Origin: Pacificibacter marinus
GTDB lineage: Bacteria > Pseudomonadota > Alphaproteobacteria > Rhodobacterales > Rhodobacteraceae
Length of the DNA: 64,000 bases
Reading direction: 5' to 3'
Assembly (NCBI RefSeq): GCF_900109555.1
Contig: NZ_FNZV01000014.1
Coordinates: 1-64,000 of the forward strand
The notes under the pieces were generated by a model. The model was given only the letters and a program-made list of their open reading frames with translations, made no database searches and was not told the origin of the DNA. This document shows, one piece after another, positions 26,894 through 34,466 of the stretch. Position 1 is the stretch's first letter. Every line of letters starts with the position of its first letter. The position numbers and the translations under genes were made by a program.

Positions 26894-27456
26894 GATTTGT
26901 CTTTCTTGTCTGGTATGCGCGCATCCCAGTCATCAAGGCCGGGGGCGAAAAGATAAGGTGTTGTATTGACCGGCGAAGGGCCATGCGCAGTGCCACCAGT
27001 CAAATGACGGACGGCCCGAATAACCCCTGAATGAGCAACCAAAACGGGCAAGCAAGATGGCCCGTGCCGCTGCGCCTCGGTGGTGGCAAACGTCACCGCA
27101 TCCGCAACACGCTGCAACATATCGGGCCACGGCTCACCGCCCTTGGGCGTTTGGTCTCGCGGTGGAAGTTCGGACACGGGGCGTCCTTCAAACACCCCCC
27201 AATCTCGTTCACGCAACCCGTTTAAAACAATGGGGTCGTGTTCTGGAAACCCAAGGTGTGCAGTGTCGCGGGCACGTTGTTGTGGGCTTGAAAACAACAA
27301 AATGGTTTTGGGCCACATCCAGTCGGGCAGGGCGCATGCGGCACTGCGACCCTCAGGCGTCAATTGCGCTTCAATTCGACCCGCGATACGCCCGTCTCGA
27401 TTGGCGTCGGTCTGACCATGACGGATTACAACGAATGCAGTTTTCAGATGCATCAT
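26881..27456 (-). CDS. Histidine phosphatase superfamily protein
   Basis: A 191-residue phosphatase with VVIRHGQTDANRDGRIAGR (catalytic RHG), the acid-base ERDWGVFEGR segment and the second catalytic His in VLVAHSGVIRA. It resembles CobC/GpmB-type broad phosphatases acting on small phosphomonoesters. The ATG at 27456 overlaps the upstream MBL stop (ATGA); an ATG three codons upstream is also possible. Its place between an MBL protein and a HAD phosphatase, behind an ABC importer, suggests sequential processing of a phosphorylated compound. Confidence 0.88.
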   Translation of the reverse strand: MMHLKTAFVVIRHGQTDANRDGRIAGRIEAQLTPEGRSAACALPDWMWPKTILLFSSPQQRARDTAHLGFPEHDPIVLNGLRERDWGVFEGRPVSELPPRDQTPKGGEPWPDMLQRVADAVTFATTEAQRHGPSCLPVLVAHSGVIRAVRHLTGGTAHGPSPVNTTPYLFAPGLDDWDARIPDKKDKSWIV

Positions 27457-28535
27457 AAAACACATCTTTCATGCAGCAAAAGCCGCGCCTTGATGCGTGG
27501 TTCAAGCGCGTACTCTTCGGGTTGGGAACAAAACAGCGGCGCATACTGATGCGCGCCAAGGTTGCGGATCATCTTGATTTGATCCGACAGTGGGGGATGT
27601 ACATTCCAGCGCAAAAAATGCCCGCCCTGTGCCGCGATGTCACGCGCATGGGCTGTCATATGTCCGGTGAAAATTACCGTTGCATCCTGTCCCAAACGGC
27701 CCGCGTCGCGCCATGTTTGTACGATGTGCCAAGCCATGCCTGCATCCGCATTGGGGGTGTCGCAGATCAAAAACTGTGCGGTTGGGTCAAAGCAGCGTTC
27801 AAGCAACGGGGCCAACTGATGCGCTGCACTGCTTAAGGTGCCACTTTGCAAAGCGCAGGTGATTGCCTGTTTGCACGTCTCATCCAAAGACACATTCCCA
27901 AGGCGCATCAAATGCAAGGCCAATTCCCCTGCACGACCTGATGGCGGCACAGGGAATAGGATTTTGCGTCCTGCGTTTTGGGTCAGCATTTGATCTAATG
28001 CAATACGACGTTGGCTTTGTGGAACATCATCAAGATGATAGGACGCATCGATAAGCGCCGTGCGCGCAAGAGGCGGCGTGTCAAAAGCGAACCACTCACT
28101 TTCTTCGGACCAGTCACCGGAAAAAAACAACCCGTCGCCCAAGTCGAAATGAAACCATACACCGCCCAAAGCGTGACCATTGCGCCCTGTCGTCAGGGTC
28201 ACATTGTCGATACGCGTTTGCCCGATTTCTGGCAGCACTTCGACGGTCGCACCCGCTGGCAGGGCACGCGCGGTTTGCGCGGTACAGTGGATCGGAATGT
28301 TGGCCGCAATGACATGCGACGCCCCGCCGATGTGATCAATATGATCATGTGAAATAAACACCCGATCCGCACCCTCAAGCCAGTTGGGATTGAAGGGGGA
28401 CGTTTCTTCAGGACCTACGCCGACATCCAGAACCCATAACGATTGCCCCGTCCACAGACGGATGCAGGCGGGCCCTTTTTCGCCAAGACCAGACAGAACT
28501 TCGATCCATGCGGTTGTTATGCTGGTGTCACGCAT
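27453..28535 (-). CDS. Metallo-beta-lactamase-fold hydrolase
   Basis: A 360-residue MBL-fold protein. FISHDHIDHIGG (H63, H65, D67, H68) is the di-zinc motif, FFSGDWSEESEW supplies a bridging Asp, and the C-terminal VIFTGHMTAHARDIA supplies a late His. A region after residue 190 resembles the beta-CASP-like insert of nucleic-acid or nucleotide hydrolases. Location in an organophosphate-type operon suggests a phosphodiesterase, for example opening a cyclic phosphate or cutting a diester, but this is inferred. It overlaps the ATPase gene by eight bases. Confidence 0.83.
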   Translation of the reverse strand: MRDTSITTAWIEVLSGLGEKGPACIRLWTGQSLWVLDVGVGPEETSPFNPNWLEGADRVFISHDHIDHIGGASHVIAANIPIHCTAQTARALPAGATVEVLPEIGQTRIDNVTLTTGRNGHALGGVWFHFDLGDGLFFSGDWSEESEWFAFDTPPLARTALIDASYHLDDVPQSQRRIALDQMLTQNAGRKILFPVPPSGRAGELALHLMRLGNVSLDETCKQAITCALQSGTLSSAAHQLAPLLERCFDPTAQFLICDTPNADAGMAWHIVQTWRDAGRLGQDATVIFTGHMTAHARDIAAQGGHFLRWNVHPPLSDQIKMIRNLGAHQYAPLFCSQPEEYALEPRIKARLLLHERCVL

Positions 28536-29604
28536 AAGCCAAACTCTTGGCCATCAAACTGTTGCTGTCAGGATCATGAAATGCCCACAGATCATCTAGG
28601 TGTATACCAACCGTTTCGCCAATAGCGGCGCGGCGCGTGGCAAAAGCGACAAGTGTTTCGCCCGCAGTGTCCAAGCTCAACCGAAAGCGCCCGCCCAGAT
28701 ACGTGCAACTGATCACACGTCCACGGATTGCGGCATCATCACGCAATGTGATGGATTCGGGGCGGATGCTGACATGGCTTGGCTCGGTCGTCGCGCTGCG
28801 CGCGCGCACATCTTGACCAAAAACGTTCACAACGGGTTGGTGTCCATCGACGCGGCCAGTGCGCCGCACAGGCACCACAGCCCCATCGCCGACAAACCCC
28901 GCCACAAAGCAATCTACAGGTTCGCGGTAAAGGGTTTCGGGGGCTGCGAATTGCCGGATTTTACCCGCTTGCATCACGGCCACACGGTCAGCCAAAGCCA
29001 AAGCTTCGCCCTGATCATGCGTGACATAAAGCATAGTGGCTTTGGTGCGGCGATGGAACATTGAAAACACATCGTGCATCGAGGCACGCAGGGCTAAATC
29101 CAGATTGGCCAGCGGTTCGTCCAGCAAAACAGCGCGGGGATCAAACACCAGACAGCGGGCCAGTGCGACACGTTGACGTTGTCCGCCCGACAGTTGCGAC
29201 GGCATACGGTCCGCAAAGTCACTGAGACCCGTTAAGGTCAAAGCCTCAGAAACGCGGTTTTGTCGCTCTGCGCGCGGCACACGGCGCACTTCCAAAGGAT
29301 ACGCTACATTGGCTGCCACGCTTTTGTGTGGCCAAAGCGCATAAGATTGAAATACGATGCCAATCTCGCGGTCTTCTGGTGGCACAAATTGGCGCTCCCC
29401 CGCCACAGTTTGACCGCCAAGATCAATGGTGCCAGCACTGGGTTGTTCAAACCCCGCTGTCAAACGCAGCAACGTGGTTTTACCACACCCTGAGGGGCCG
29501 AGCAGTGCCACAAATTCCCCCGAGGCAATCTGAGCATTGATGTCTTGCAGCGCAGGGACGCCGTCGAACTGTTTTGAGAGATTGGAAAAATTCAGCTCTG
29601 CCAT
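28528..29604 (-). CDS. ABC transporter ATPase, Fbp/Afu/PhnT-like
   Basis: A 358-residue ATPase with Walker A GPSGCGKTT, signature LSGGQRQRVALARCLVFDPRAVLLDEPLANLDLALR and a C-terminal TOBE-like regulatory region (VSIRPESITLRDDAAIRGRVISCTYLGGRFRLSLDT). This is the PotA/FbpC type. I chose the ATG at 29604 (MAELNFSNL); it overlaps the permease stop by 13 bases. It would energise the two-domain permease encoded upstream. Substrate inferred to be an organophosphate or phosphonate from the neighbouring phosphohydrolases. Confidence 0.92.
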   Translation of the reverse strand: MAELNFSNLSKQFDGVPALQDINAQIASGEFVALLGPSGCGKTTLLRLTAGFEQPSAGTIDLGGQTVAGERQFVPPEDREIGIVFQSYALWPHKSVAANVAYPLEVRRVPRAERQNRVSEALTLTGLSDFADRMPSQLSGGQRQRVALARCLVFDPRAVLLDEPLANLDLALRASMHDVFSMFHRRTKATMLYVTHDQGEALALADRVAVMQAGKIRQFAAPETLYREPVDCFVAGFVGDGAVVPVRRTGRVDGHQPVVNVFGQDVRARSATTEPSHVSIRPESITLRDDAAIRGRVISCTYLGGRFRLSLDTAGETLVAFATRRAAIGETVGIHLDDLWAFHDPDSNSLMAKSLAYA

Positions 29605-31298
29605 GGGATAACCCCTTTTGGAAATTTGTTTGATCCGGCCTGAACCAGCCCCATAAGCACAATGATGAGAAGCACGATGGACATAGCCAAGGCCGAAGCC
29701 ATAACCGTTTCGCCGCTGTCTTCTAGATTGTAGATCACCACGCCCAAGGTTTCTGTGCCCGATGACCACAACAGCGCGGATACAGTGAGTTCATTGACCG
29801 CAGTGAGAAACACCAAGATTGCGCCTGCTGCCGCAGAGGGCGCTGCGAGCGGCAACACGATGTCGCGCAAGCGCCGTCCCAAATGTGCACCAACACTGGC
29901 GGCGGCTTCTTCCATCGCGGGGTCCAGCTGCGCAATGCTGGCTTGGATCGGGCGCAGCATCACCACAAAGAACCGCGCGAGATAGGCCATTAAAATGATC
30001 CAAATCGTGCCATAGAGTGTCAGGTCAGTGAACGGCAAGTTCAAGAATGTCAGGATACAGGCGATCGACAATACAACGCCGGGCAGGGCATAGGGCAAAT
30101 CAATCAGCGCATCTAAAAGGCGACTGAGACGGGTGGCTCGACGTTCCATCAACCACGCCAAAGGCAGACAAATCGCCAACAAAACCGCAGCAGCAGAGGT
30201 CGCAAGGATCAACGAGTTTCCATAGGCGCGCCGCGTGACAGGTTGCGTGATCAAGACCTCTTTCCATGCCTCAAGCGTGGCATTGCCAAAGTTCAGCGTC
30301 ACACCATAGGCCGGGATCAAGGACGTCGCCAAAAGCGCAAGCAAGGGCAGGGCAAGGATCACAAAGATGAACACCCAAAGCCCGATTTCAACGGGCTGCC
30401 GCGCCGCACCAAGGTTAAGAGCCAGCGGAGTACCAGATAACCCGACAAGGCCGAACCCACGGCGTGACAACACAAACCGACTGAACAAAACGCCGACAAT
30501 GGCGACCGCGCCGATGAGCAATGCAAGCACAGCGACTTCGGGCAAAACAGAGGGGCCCATTCCGACAAGTCTTTGATAAATAAGGGTCGGAAGCGTCGCA
30601 TAGCCTGCAGGAATACCCAGCATCGCAGGAATGCCAAAATTGCCCAAAGCGGTCACAAACGCCATAGCACCGCCTGCGATGAGCGCGGGCATAGATAGCG
30701 GCAAAACGGTTTGAACCCAAACACGCATAGGTCCTGCGCCAGACATGCGGGCGGCTTCGACCAGATCGGCGGGGATCATGCGCAGTCCGGCGCGTAGGGT
30801 CAAAAAGACCAAAGAGGCATGTTGAATACCCAGCAAAAGAATGATGCCACTGGGGGAATGCAGTGGCTGAGGACTGCCTAAGGGCGGTGCAAGACCAACC
30901 ACTTTAAGCAGGGTCGACGAGGGACCCGCCATTTGCATCCATGCCAGTGCAGTGATCTGTGGCGGGATCATCATCGGCACCATAAGGCAAAAGACCAAAG
31001 CGCCTTTGCCACGGATATCTGTCAGCGCGACAAGGTAGGCAAACGCCCCACCGATCAAGATCGACAAAAGCGTTCCGCCGCCTGCTGTGATCAGCGAATG
31101 GTTGAGCGCTGTTCCCGTTGATGGGCGCGCCAGAACCGTCGTCAGATGCGAGGTGGTAAAGCCATCGCCAAATCCGATGCCTTCTAGTAACAGGCGCACG
31201 ACAGGCCCAAGCGCAATCAAAGCGACGGGCAGAAAAATAAGTGGCAGCAGCCGATCCAAAGACCGGCTGCTTTTCCGTGTTAAAGGCAGCGTGTTCAT
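29592..31298 (-). CDS. Two-domain ABC permease (FbpB/AfuB/ThiP type)
   Basis: A 568-residue membrane protein with two tandem permease domains, each with its own coupling loop (VEAARMSGAGPMRVWVQTVLPLSMPALIAG about residue 185-214; MEEAAASVGAHLGRRLRDIVLPLAAPSAAAG about residue 465-495). One polypeptide forms the whole channel, as in AfuB (sugar-phosphate import) and FbpB (ferric iron). It overlaps the binding-protein gene by four bases and the ATPase gene by 13. Confidence 0.92.
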   Translation of the reverse strand: MNTLPLTRKSSRSLDRLLPLIFLPVALIALGPVVRLLLEGIGFGDGFTTSHLTTVLARPSTGTALNHSLITAGGGTLLSILIGGAFAYLVALTDIRGKGALVFCLMVPMMIPPQITALAWMQMAGPSSTLLKVVGLAPPLGSPQPLHSPSGIILLLGIQHASLVFLTLRAGLRMIPADLVEAARMSGAGPMRVWVQTVLPLSMPALIAGGAMAFVTALGNFGIPAMLGIPAGYATLPTLIYQRLVGMGPSVLPEVAVLALLIGAVAIVGVLFSRFVLSRRGFGLVGLSGTPLALNLGAARQPVEIGLWVFIFVILALPLLALLATSLIPAYGVTLNFGNATLEAWKEVLITQPVTRRAYGNSLILATSAAAVLLAICLPLAWLMERRATRLSRLLDALIDLPYALPGVVLSIACILTFLNLPFTDLTLYGTIWIILMAYLARFFVVMLRPIQASIAQLDPAMEEAAASVGAHLGRRLRDIVLPLAAPSAAAGAILVFLTAVNELTVSALLWSSGTETLGVVIYNLEDSGETVMASALAMSIVLLIIVLMGLVQAGSNKFPKGVIPWQS

Positions 31299-32266
31299 TG
31301 AACGCCAAAGACCTTGGCAAAGCGTTCTTTGTTGCTTTGCGCGTCTGCCAATGCCTGCGCTGGATCAAATGACATCAAGTTGATGTCACCGCGCGCAGGG
31401 AACCCTTCGGGGCTATCGACACCGTCGCGGGCCGGAATGTAACCCATGTCAACGACAAGGTTTTGACCTGCTTCGCTGAGCAAGAAGTCGACAAACTTTT
31501 CGGCTGCATCCATGTGCTGTGTGCCCGCCATGATTGCGACAGGTTCGGTCACATAAGACACGCCCTCTTCGGGGATCACGAAGTCAACGGGGGAACCGTC
31601 TGCTTTGGCGCGGATTGCCAAAAAGTCGACCAGCACACCATAAGGTTTTTCACCAGCTGCGACGGCTTTGAATGTGCCGCCATTGCCGCCTTCGGCGCGG
31701 GTGTTGTTTGCGGCCAAAGCTTCATAGTATTCCCAACCAAGACCCTCTGTGCCCGTCAGGGTCGCGAGGTGGATCAAAGCTGCACCAGAATAAAGTGGTG
31801 ATGGCATCGCAACAAGATTTGCCATCTCAGGCTTAACCAGATCAGCCCAAGAGCTTGGCACCATGTCCGCGCCAGTGTTGTAAACGATGCCTGTCGTGAT
31901 CAATTTGGTCGAGTGGTAATAGCCATCGGCACTGTAAAGGGACGCGTCATATGCGGCATCTTCAGTTGAAGAATAAGCAGCCAATTTTCCTTCTTGGGCC
32001 AGACCTTCAAGTGTCACCATATCTGAAATCAAGAGAACGTCTGCCTGCGGTTGACCCGCTTCGATTTCGGCAGCGACCCGTGACATCAATTTGGTGGTGC
32101 CATCGCGCACCCATTCAACGTCAATATTCGGATTAGCCGCTTCAAACGCGTCAACCGTCATTTGCGCATCGGCATTGGGTTGTGACGTGTACAACGTTAA
32201 AGTGTCAGCACTGGCCAAGGTCGGGATCGCCAAGGCAATGGCGGCAGTCAAAAGGGAACGTGACAT
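31295..32266 (-). CDS. Periplasmic binding protein of Fbp/AfuA/PhnS type
   Basis: A 323-residue extracellular solute-binding protein (family 1) with signal peptide MSRSLLTAAIALAIPTLASA. The mature protein begins DTLTLYTSQPNADAQMTVDAF, typical of FbpA-like proteins that bind iron, 2-aminoethylphosphonate or sugar phosphates. The double-Tyr iron motif of true FbpA is not obvious near the C-terminus, which argues against iron. It is the first gene of the six-gene operon and is divergent from a DeoR-family gene. Ligand probably an organophosphate. Confidence 0.88.
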   Translation of the reverse strand: MSRSLLTAAIALAIPTLASADTLTLYTSQPNADAQMTVDAFEAANPNIDVEWVRDGTTKLMSRVAAEIEAGQPQADVLLISDMVTLEGLAQEGKLAAYSSTEDAAYDASLYSADGYYHSTKLITTGIVYNTGADMVPSSWADLVKPEMANLVAMPSPLYSGAALIHLATLTGTEGLGWEYYEALAANNTRAEGGNGGTFKAVAAGEKPYGVLVDFLAIRAKADGSPVDFVIPEEGVSYVTEPVAIMAGTQHMDAAEKFVDFLLSEAGQNLVVDMGYIPARDGVDSPEGFPARGDINLMSFDPAQALADAQSNKERFAKVFGVQ

Positions 32267-32288
32267 CAGAGTCTCCTGATTTGTTACT

Positions 32289-32298
32289 TTCGTTCGAA
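32289..32298 (+). promoter_or_regulatory. DeoR operator candidate 1 (TTCGTTCGAA)
   Basis: TTCGTTCGAA sits inside the 6-2-6 palindrome CTTTCG-TT-CGAAAG, about 22 bases before the binding-protein ATG, in the promoter region shared with the divergent DeoR gene. DeoR/GlpR-family operators in proteobacteria often contain TTCG/CGAA half-sites. Two further copies lie in the same region. Confidence 0.6.
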
Positions 32299-32397
32299 AG
32301 AGAAATTGAAGTGGTTTTGTTTCTCATCGGCTACCTAGACCGCGTTTATAACAACTCTATGACACTTGCTAAAATATATAAAAAAAGAACATTGCAA

Positions 32398-32407
32398 TTC
32401 ATTCGAA
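32398..32407 (+). promoter_or_regulatory. DeoR operator candidate 2 (one mismatch)
   Basis: TTCATTCGAA differs from candidate 1 at one position and lies in the same divergent promoter region, 49 bases before the DeoR ATG. Confidence 0.5.
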
Positions 32408-32444
32408 GGGAATGAAACACTGTTCACACTGCAATTTTATAGGT

Positions 32445-32454
32445 TTCGAACGAA
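32445..32454 (-). promoter_or_regulatory. DeoR operator candidate 3 (inverted copy)
   Basis: TTCGAACGAA is the exact reverse complement of candidate 1. It ends two bases before the DeoR ATG, over the expected ribosome-binding region, and so suits autorepression. Confidence 0.58.
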
Positions 32455-32455
32455 C

Positions 32456-33223
32456 ATGAGTATTTCTGAGACAGCACGTCGACGCGACCGCATTGTAAAC
32501 TTGCTTTCAAGTTACGGAGAGCTGTCTACATCTGCTCTGTCTGACATGTTGGAGGTCACGGTTCAAACGCTACGCACGGACTTGCGCGCTCTTGATGAAG
32601 CACGTCTTGTCCGCCGTCGCCACGGTGGGGTGACCTTAGCGACCGCGAGCGAAAACATTGATTATCAACCACGTTTGACCGTCTCGCGCGATGAAAAAGC
32701 GCGGATCGGTGCGGCGATGGCAAAGCTTATCCCAAACGGGTCCACTGTGGCGCTCGGGACAGGAACGACGGTTGAAGCCGTGGCACGGGCACTTGTCGGG
32801 CACGTTGGTCTGACTGTCGCGACCAATAATATTCATGTGGTGATGGCGCTCAGAATGGCGGAAGACATCAAAATTATGCTCGCAGGAGGCGATGTGCGGC
32901 TGCGCGATATGGATTTTATCGGTGCTGAAAGCCGTGAGTTTTTTGAAGGATTGCAGTTCGATCATGCCGTCTTTTCAGTTGGTGGGATCTCAGAGACAGG
33001 CGATCTGCTTGATTTTAATCTTGATGAAATTCGCGCGCGTCAAGCAATTTCAGGCTGTGCGCAAGAGCGAACCCTTGTCATTGATCATGCAAAGTGCGGT
33101 CGAAAAGCGCCACACCGCTGGGGGCAACTTCATGCGATGGAGCGTGTCATTTGCGGCGGAAAATTGCCCGAAAATTTACATCGCGCCGCGCAAGAAACGA
33201 CCTGTGACATACTTGAGGTTTAG
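32456..33223 (+). CDS. DeoR/GlpR-family regulator
   Basis: A 255-residue regulator: RRRDRIVNLLSSYGELSTSALSDMLEVTVQTLRTDLRALDEARLVRRRHGGV is the DeoR helix-turn-helix, and the C-terminal sensor has the ISOCOT-type GSTVALGTGTTVEAVARAL phosphate-binding loop and DHAKCGRKA (compare DxSKxG). Members of this family respond to phosphorylated sugars. It is divergent from the six-gene importer/phosphatase operon and shares three copies of a TTCG-CGAA motif, so it very likely represses it and itself, with a phosphorylated metabolite as effector. The ATG at 32456 is chosen because homology begins there. Confidence 0.9.
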   Translation: MSISETARRRDRIVNLLSSYGELSTSALSDMLEVTVQTLRTDLRALDEARLVRRRHGGVTLATASENIDYQPRLTVSRDEKARIGAAMAKLIPNGSTVALGTGTTVEAVARALVGHVGLTVATNNIHVVMALRMAEDIKIMLAGGDVRLRDMDFIGAESREFFEGLQFDHAVFSVGGISETGDLLDFNLDEIRARQAISGCAQERTLVIDHAKCGRKAPHRWGQLHAMERVICGGKLPENLHRAAQETTCDILEV

Positions 33224-33407
33224 CACCTGTCGCATGTCAGTGTTCGTGCTGTTTGACATGTATGAAATTGCTTGAAATTTGATTGATATCGCAACAAAAG
33301 CAGTCATTTATCAGGCGAAGCTAATATTATAGACTATTTTGTTTTGGCTAGAATTCTGTCCGTGTCAGTGTGTATCGCAAGGTATGCTTTAACAGGACAA
33401 AGCCAAC

Positions 33408-34439
33408 ATGATTGATATCTCAACCGACTTTTTTCGCCGATTGCCAAAAGCTGAATTGCACCTTCATCTTGAGGGATCAATTCGGCCTGAGACTGCGTTT
33501 GAGTTGGCGCAGAAGAATGGTGTGGCGTTGCTCAAACCGGGGCAAGACCTTGCCGATTTGTACGATTATGATGATTTGGCCAAGTTTTTAAACGCCTACA
33601 CGGCCATCGCAGGCGTCGTTTTAAGTGCGGATGATTTCCATCGCGTTACCTATGAAATGCTTGAGGATTGCGCAGTATCGGGGGCGCGCCATGTTGAGTT
33701 TTTCATCAGTCCCCACGCGCATGATGTCTCTTTCGATGTACAATTTCGCGGTATCCGTCGTGGCATGGCTGAGGCACGTGATGCGTTGGGTATATCGTGT
33801 TTCATGGCGCCAGGGATCAATCGTGAATTGGGGCCTGAGGCCGCCGAAGTCTATTTCGATACCTGTGCACAATTGGGCGGGGATGACATGGCGGGCGTGG
33901 GGCTGGATTATTTCGAAGCGCCGTATCCGCCTGATCCCTTTGCGCCGCTTTATGATCGTGCGCGTGCTGCGGGATATCAGGTGACGGCCCATGCCGGTGA
34001 AGGTGGGCCTGCCGCCTATGTTGCGGGGGCGATGGATGCACTTGGATGCCGCCGGATAGATCACGGTTATGCGGTGATGGATGATCCAGCCTTGGTGGCA
34101 CGATGTCGCGAGGCGCAAATCTTGTTTACGTGCTGCCCAAGTACGACAAAATACACAACGCATTGGCGCGATCTCACCGACCCCGATCACCCTATCCGCA
34201 AGATGAAAGAGGCTGGACTAAATGTAACGATCAATTCTGATGATCCGCCGTTTTTCTTCACCACATTGGCGCAAGAATATGAGATCGCTTACCGTGATAT
34301 GGGGTTCACCTTGGCGGATATTAAAGCGTCAATTCTGCAAGGCATCCAAGGCAGTTGGCTGTCGCAAGATCAGCGTGTCGCACTGGCAAAAAATTGGGCG
34401 GTCGAGATTGATGATTTGATCGCGACATATGTGGGTTAA
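33408..34439 (+). CDS. add: Adenosine/adenine deaminase
   Basis: A 343-residue zinc amidohydrolase. LPKAELHLHLEGS holds the first metal ligands, TAHAGEGG the third His with the catalytic Glu, RIDHGYAVMDD another catalytic His, and INSDDPPFF the two Asp. The TCCPSTTKYTTHWRDLTDHP-type segment and length fit adenosine deaminase; an adenine-deaminase (yeast Aah1-like) specificity is possible. It converts adenosine or adenine to inosine or hypoxanthine, which would feed the neighbouring molybdenum hydroxylase. It converges on the aldehyde dehydrogenase gene with 14 bases between stops, spanned by a tandem repeat. Confidence 0.9.
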   Translation: MIDISTDFFRRLPKAELHLHLEGSIRPETAFELAQKNGVALLKPGQDLADLYDYDDLAKFLNAYTAIAGVVLSADDFHRVTYEMLEDCAVSGARHVEFFISPHAHDVSFDVQFRGIRRGMAEARDALGISCFMAPGINRELGPEAAEVYFDTCAQLGGDDMAGVGLDYFEAPYPPDPFAPLYDRARAAGYQVTAHAGEGGPAAYVAGAMDALGCRRIDHGYAVMDDPALVARCREAQILFTCCPSTTKYTTHWRDLTDPDHPIRKMKEAGLNVTINSDDPPFFFTTLAQEYEIAYRDMGFTLADIKASILQGIQGSWLSQDQRVALAKNWAVEIDDLIATYVG

Positions 34440-34466
34440 ATCACCATTGTGGGTCAAATCACCATG
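34431..34466. repeat. 18-bp tandem duplication spanning two convergent stop codons
   Basis: GTGGGTTAAATCACCATT (34431-34448) is followed directly by GTGGGTCAAATCACCATG (34449-34466), identical but for two bases. The first copy contains the adenosine deaminase stop, the second the aldehyde dehydrogenase stop on the other strand. It looks like a local slippage duplication at the convergent gene boundary. Confidence 0.8.

Noticed and set aside
31295-32266. Reading the Fbp-like importer as a ferric iron system
   Set aside because: Co-transcribed phosphohydrolases, a sugar-phosphate-type DeoR regulator and lack of the paired Tyr motif argue for an organophosphate.
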